Assembly: GCA_964465145.1 (NCBI GenBank)
Contig: CAYXJR010000135.1
Coordinates: 1 to 7,553 of the forward strand
Length of the DNA: 7,553 bases
From: JAUVKA01 sp964465145
GTDB taxonomy: Bacteria > Bacteroidota > Bacteroidia > Bacteroidales > UBA12481
Direction of reading: 5' to 3'
Part shown: piece after piece, positions 7,001 to 7,553 of the stretch
Layout: the number at the start of each line of letters is the position of its first letter
How positions within the stretch are numbered: the first letter of the stretch is position 1
Position numbers and translations under genes: made by a program
The notes under the pieces: generated by a model
What the model was told of the DNA's origin: nothing
What the model saw: only the letters and a program-made list of their open reading frames with translations
Database searches by the model: none

Positions 7001-7463
7001 ATCGGATTGGATTAGCTTAGAAGAGCTTTCACCGGCAGCCGGCACAGGATGGGTTTGGGCCGATAAAACTATTGACCTGCCCGGTGAAGCACTCGTTGAT
7101 GGAATGCAGATCGGTTTCCTTTATGATGATTCTGATGAACACGCCTGGGGGGCAGGAATAGACAATGTGCAGCTCTTTGTCAATACAACTTCCGTTTTTG
7201 ATCTGGAATTGCAGAACAATCTGGTAATCTTCCCGAATCCCAGCAATGGTAGTTTTGAAATACAGATTGAACTGGAAGAACTTCAAAAAGTTAGCCTGTG
7301 CATGAGGGACGCTATAGGAAGAATCGTTTGGGAGGAGAAGTTCTTGCCTGATGGTTTGAAATCAATGCACAGGGTAAGTCTTACAGATTTCCCAAAAGGG
7401 AACTACCAGCTTTTTGTTCAAAGCGGAAGACAGGAATTCAGCCAGATGGTAATAATTCTATAG
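4092..7463 (+). CDS. Large T9SS-secreted Asp-box (sortilin/BNR-like) beta-propeller protein, paralogue 2
   Basis: I choose the ATG at 4092 (1123 residues). The TTG just before it at 4089 would add one residue but has no support. The signal peptide has a hydrophobic core (FSLSVFLLLC) and likely cleavage near residues 20-21. The protein is collinear with the upstream gene product. Residues about 33-123 are the conserved aromatic region (NFFETQKAFYSWW, VFKRWEYYWE). An Asp-box propeller region follows, with motifs starting at 167, 219, 262, 305, 353, 409, 457 and 683, and with GTGDRDGG, HADHH at 432-436 and FQDNG near 494. A fibronectin type III-like domain lies at about 786-868 and a MAM/cleaved-adhesin-like jelly-roll at about 872-1029 (ends GIDNVQLF). 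The T9SS type A sorting domain is at about 1045-1123 (IFPNPSNGSF, DAIGRIVW, GNYQLFVQSG). By inspection the propeller and jelly-roll are better conserved between the two proteins than the fibronectin-like and sorting domains. Role, ligand and any activity are unknown. Confidence 0.93.
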   Translation: MKHLFSLSVFLLLCSQILIGQNTSDFVPLSKSEYASQPYWQNMMLDRNINFFETQKAFYSWWAGKKPSKGEGYSVFKRWEYYWESRVNDKGEFPKPGAISLEYANYQENHPMSSRMKSTQPEWQELGPRNRITPLGYMGIGRVNVIGFDPSDPLKIYLGAPSGGFWISEDGGQSWITYTDPLPTMGVSAIIVHPENPEQILIGTGDRDGGNDWGVGTMLSLDGGRSWEEKNEGMGERTVGMIAQHETNPDTLLAAADGGIYKSTDFGETWVKTSPNENSENFRDIRYKPGNMDVAYATSNVGFYRSTDGGDSWTFIPPENGITASGRMVIGVSPANNNFVYVVVGGTFQGCFISRDSGQTFSLQSDSPNILGGSFEGDDDRNQSWYDLVIFVDPFNANIVHAGGINMWRSDDAGVTWKCTGHWWGDRTNEVHADHHTINYNPLNNRLYLGNDGGIYFTEDQGESWEDISVGLGIGQMYKLGVSATNKEKYLAGFQDNGSATHSPDGWSTSGGGDGFECAVDPYSDQYSYTSIYYGNIDRHNARGGSRQVAAENVNGITESGAWVTPYCLSEWDANTMIIGYKNIWICWNIKTEGAIVWKKITSISENPDSVNCKIVETSPADSSLFFYARNDGKIFRTDNLLLNPLWIDLTGNKPISGSPSDFECHPYDANIVYMTLGNKVFKSIDKGESWENISGSLPEYRVNDIVYDRSSDEGLYVGTDAGVFYKSASMEDWAQYGLDLPAAVTVSEVEIYYDRFSRGESRLRASTYGRGMWEVELAPSQGVILPPYFLLAFVSPYDIELAWNPPLFPQSVTGYNVYRNNQLIYTTSSTSYLDRKADRKIFNTYKVSALYGSGVESGFTNVVEIPAPITLPYDQNFEEGPEGWKAKFQPDGWNYGSESDLNITGNDGLFFGINSAYAGADTHVRDYLYTPAIDLAEYEGQTVTLSFSYTLRRYLRYDHLFVLYRPNLESDWISLEELSPAAGTGWVWADKTIDLPGEALVDGMQIGFLYDDSDEHAWGAGIDNVQLFVNTTSVFDLELQNNLVIFPNPSNGSFEIQIELEELQKVSLCMRDAIGRIVWEEKFLPDGLKSMHRVSLTDFPKGNYQLFVQSGRQEFSQMVIIL

Positions 7464-7504
7464 ACTGACGAAACAGGTCAAAGTTTTCAAATTTAACCTT
7501 GAGT

Positions 7505-7535
7505 CCACTCCGAAAAGTAGGAGCGGCATATTTTA
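7505..7535 (+). terminator. Possible weak terminator after the second large gene
   Basis: CCACTCC (7505-7511) can pair with GGAGCGG (7520-7526) with one A-C mismatch and an 8-base loop. CATATTTTAG follows. The T-tract is interrupted and the stem is imperfect, so this is a tentative call. It lies about 40 bases after the TAG at 7461-7463, and no gene start is visible in the remaining bases to 7553. Confidence 0.35.
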
Positions 7536-7553
7536 GTTAAAATTAATATTTTA

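Overview
The window looks like chromosomal DNA from a member of the Bacteroidota (Bacteroidetes). Three things point there. Two very large secreted proteins end in type IX secretion system (T9SS) type A sorting domains. The tRNA genes follow a TAnnTTTG-type -7 promoter element typical of this phylum. Translation starts lie in A/T-rich leaders without a clear Shine-Dalgarno sequence. Genus cannot be fixed from the sequence alone.

Layout, left to right. Bases 1-189 are the 3' end of an amidohydrolase gene, probably a NagA-type deacetylase, cut by the window edge. Bases 190-637 hold no protein gene. They contain two sets of 7-bp tandem repeats, a likely tRNA promoter, two tandem arginine tRNA genes (anticodons CCT and CCG) that arose by duplication together with their 3' flank, and a strong intrinsic terminator. 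The left arm of that terminator looks like the 5' end of a third, lost tRNA copy. Bases 638-4021 and 4092-7463 encode two full-length paralogous proteins of 1127 and about 1123 residues, each followed by a hairpin; the first hairpin is a convincing terminator, the second weak. The last 90 bases hold only that second hairpin in A/T-rich sequence.

The two large proteins share the same order of parts: signal peptide, a conserved aromatic-rich N-terminal region, a long Asp-box (BNR/sortilin-like) beta-propeller region with eight recognisable Asp-box motifs, a fibronectin type III-like domain, a MAM/cleaved-adhesin-like jelly-roll, and the T9SS sorting domain. They should be exported by Sec, moved across the outer membrane by T9SS, and anchored at the surface or released. 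Their substrate or ligand is unknown, and no catalytic site can be assigned. The tandem pair could supply two related surface proteins of differing specificity. Nothing here shows a functional link between these proteins and the amidohydrolase or the tRNAs.
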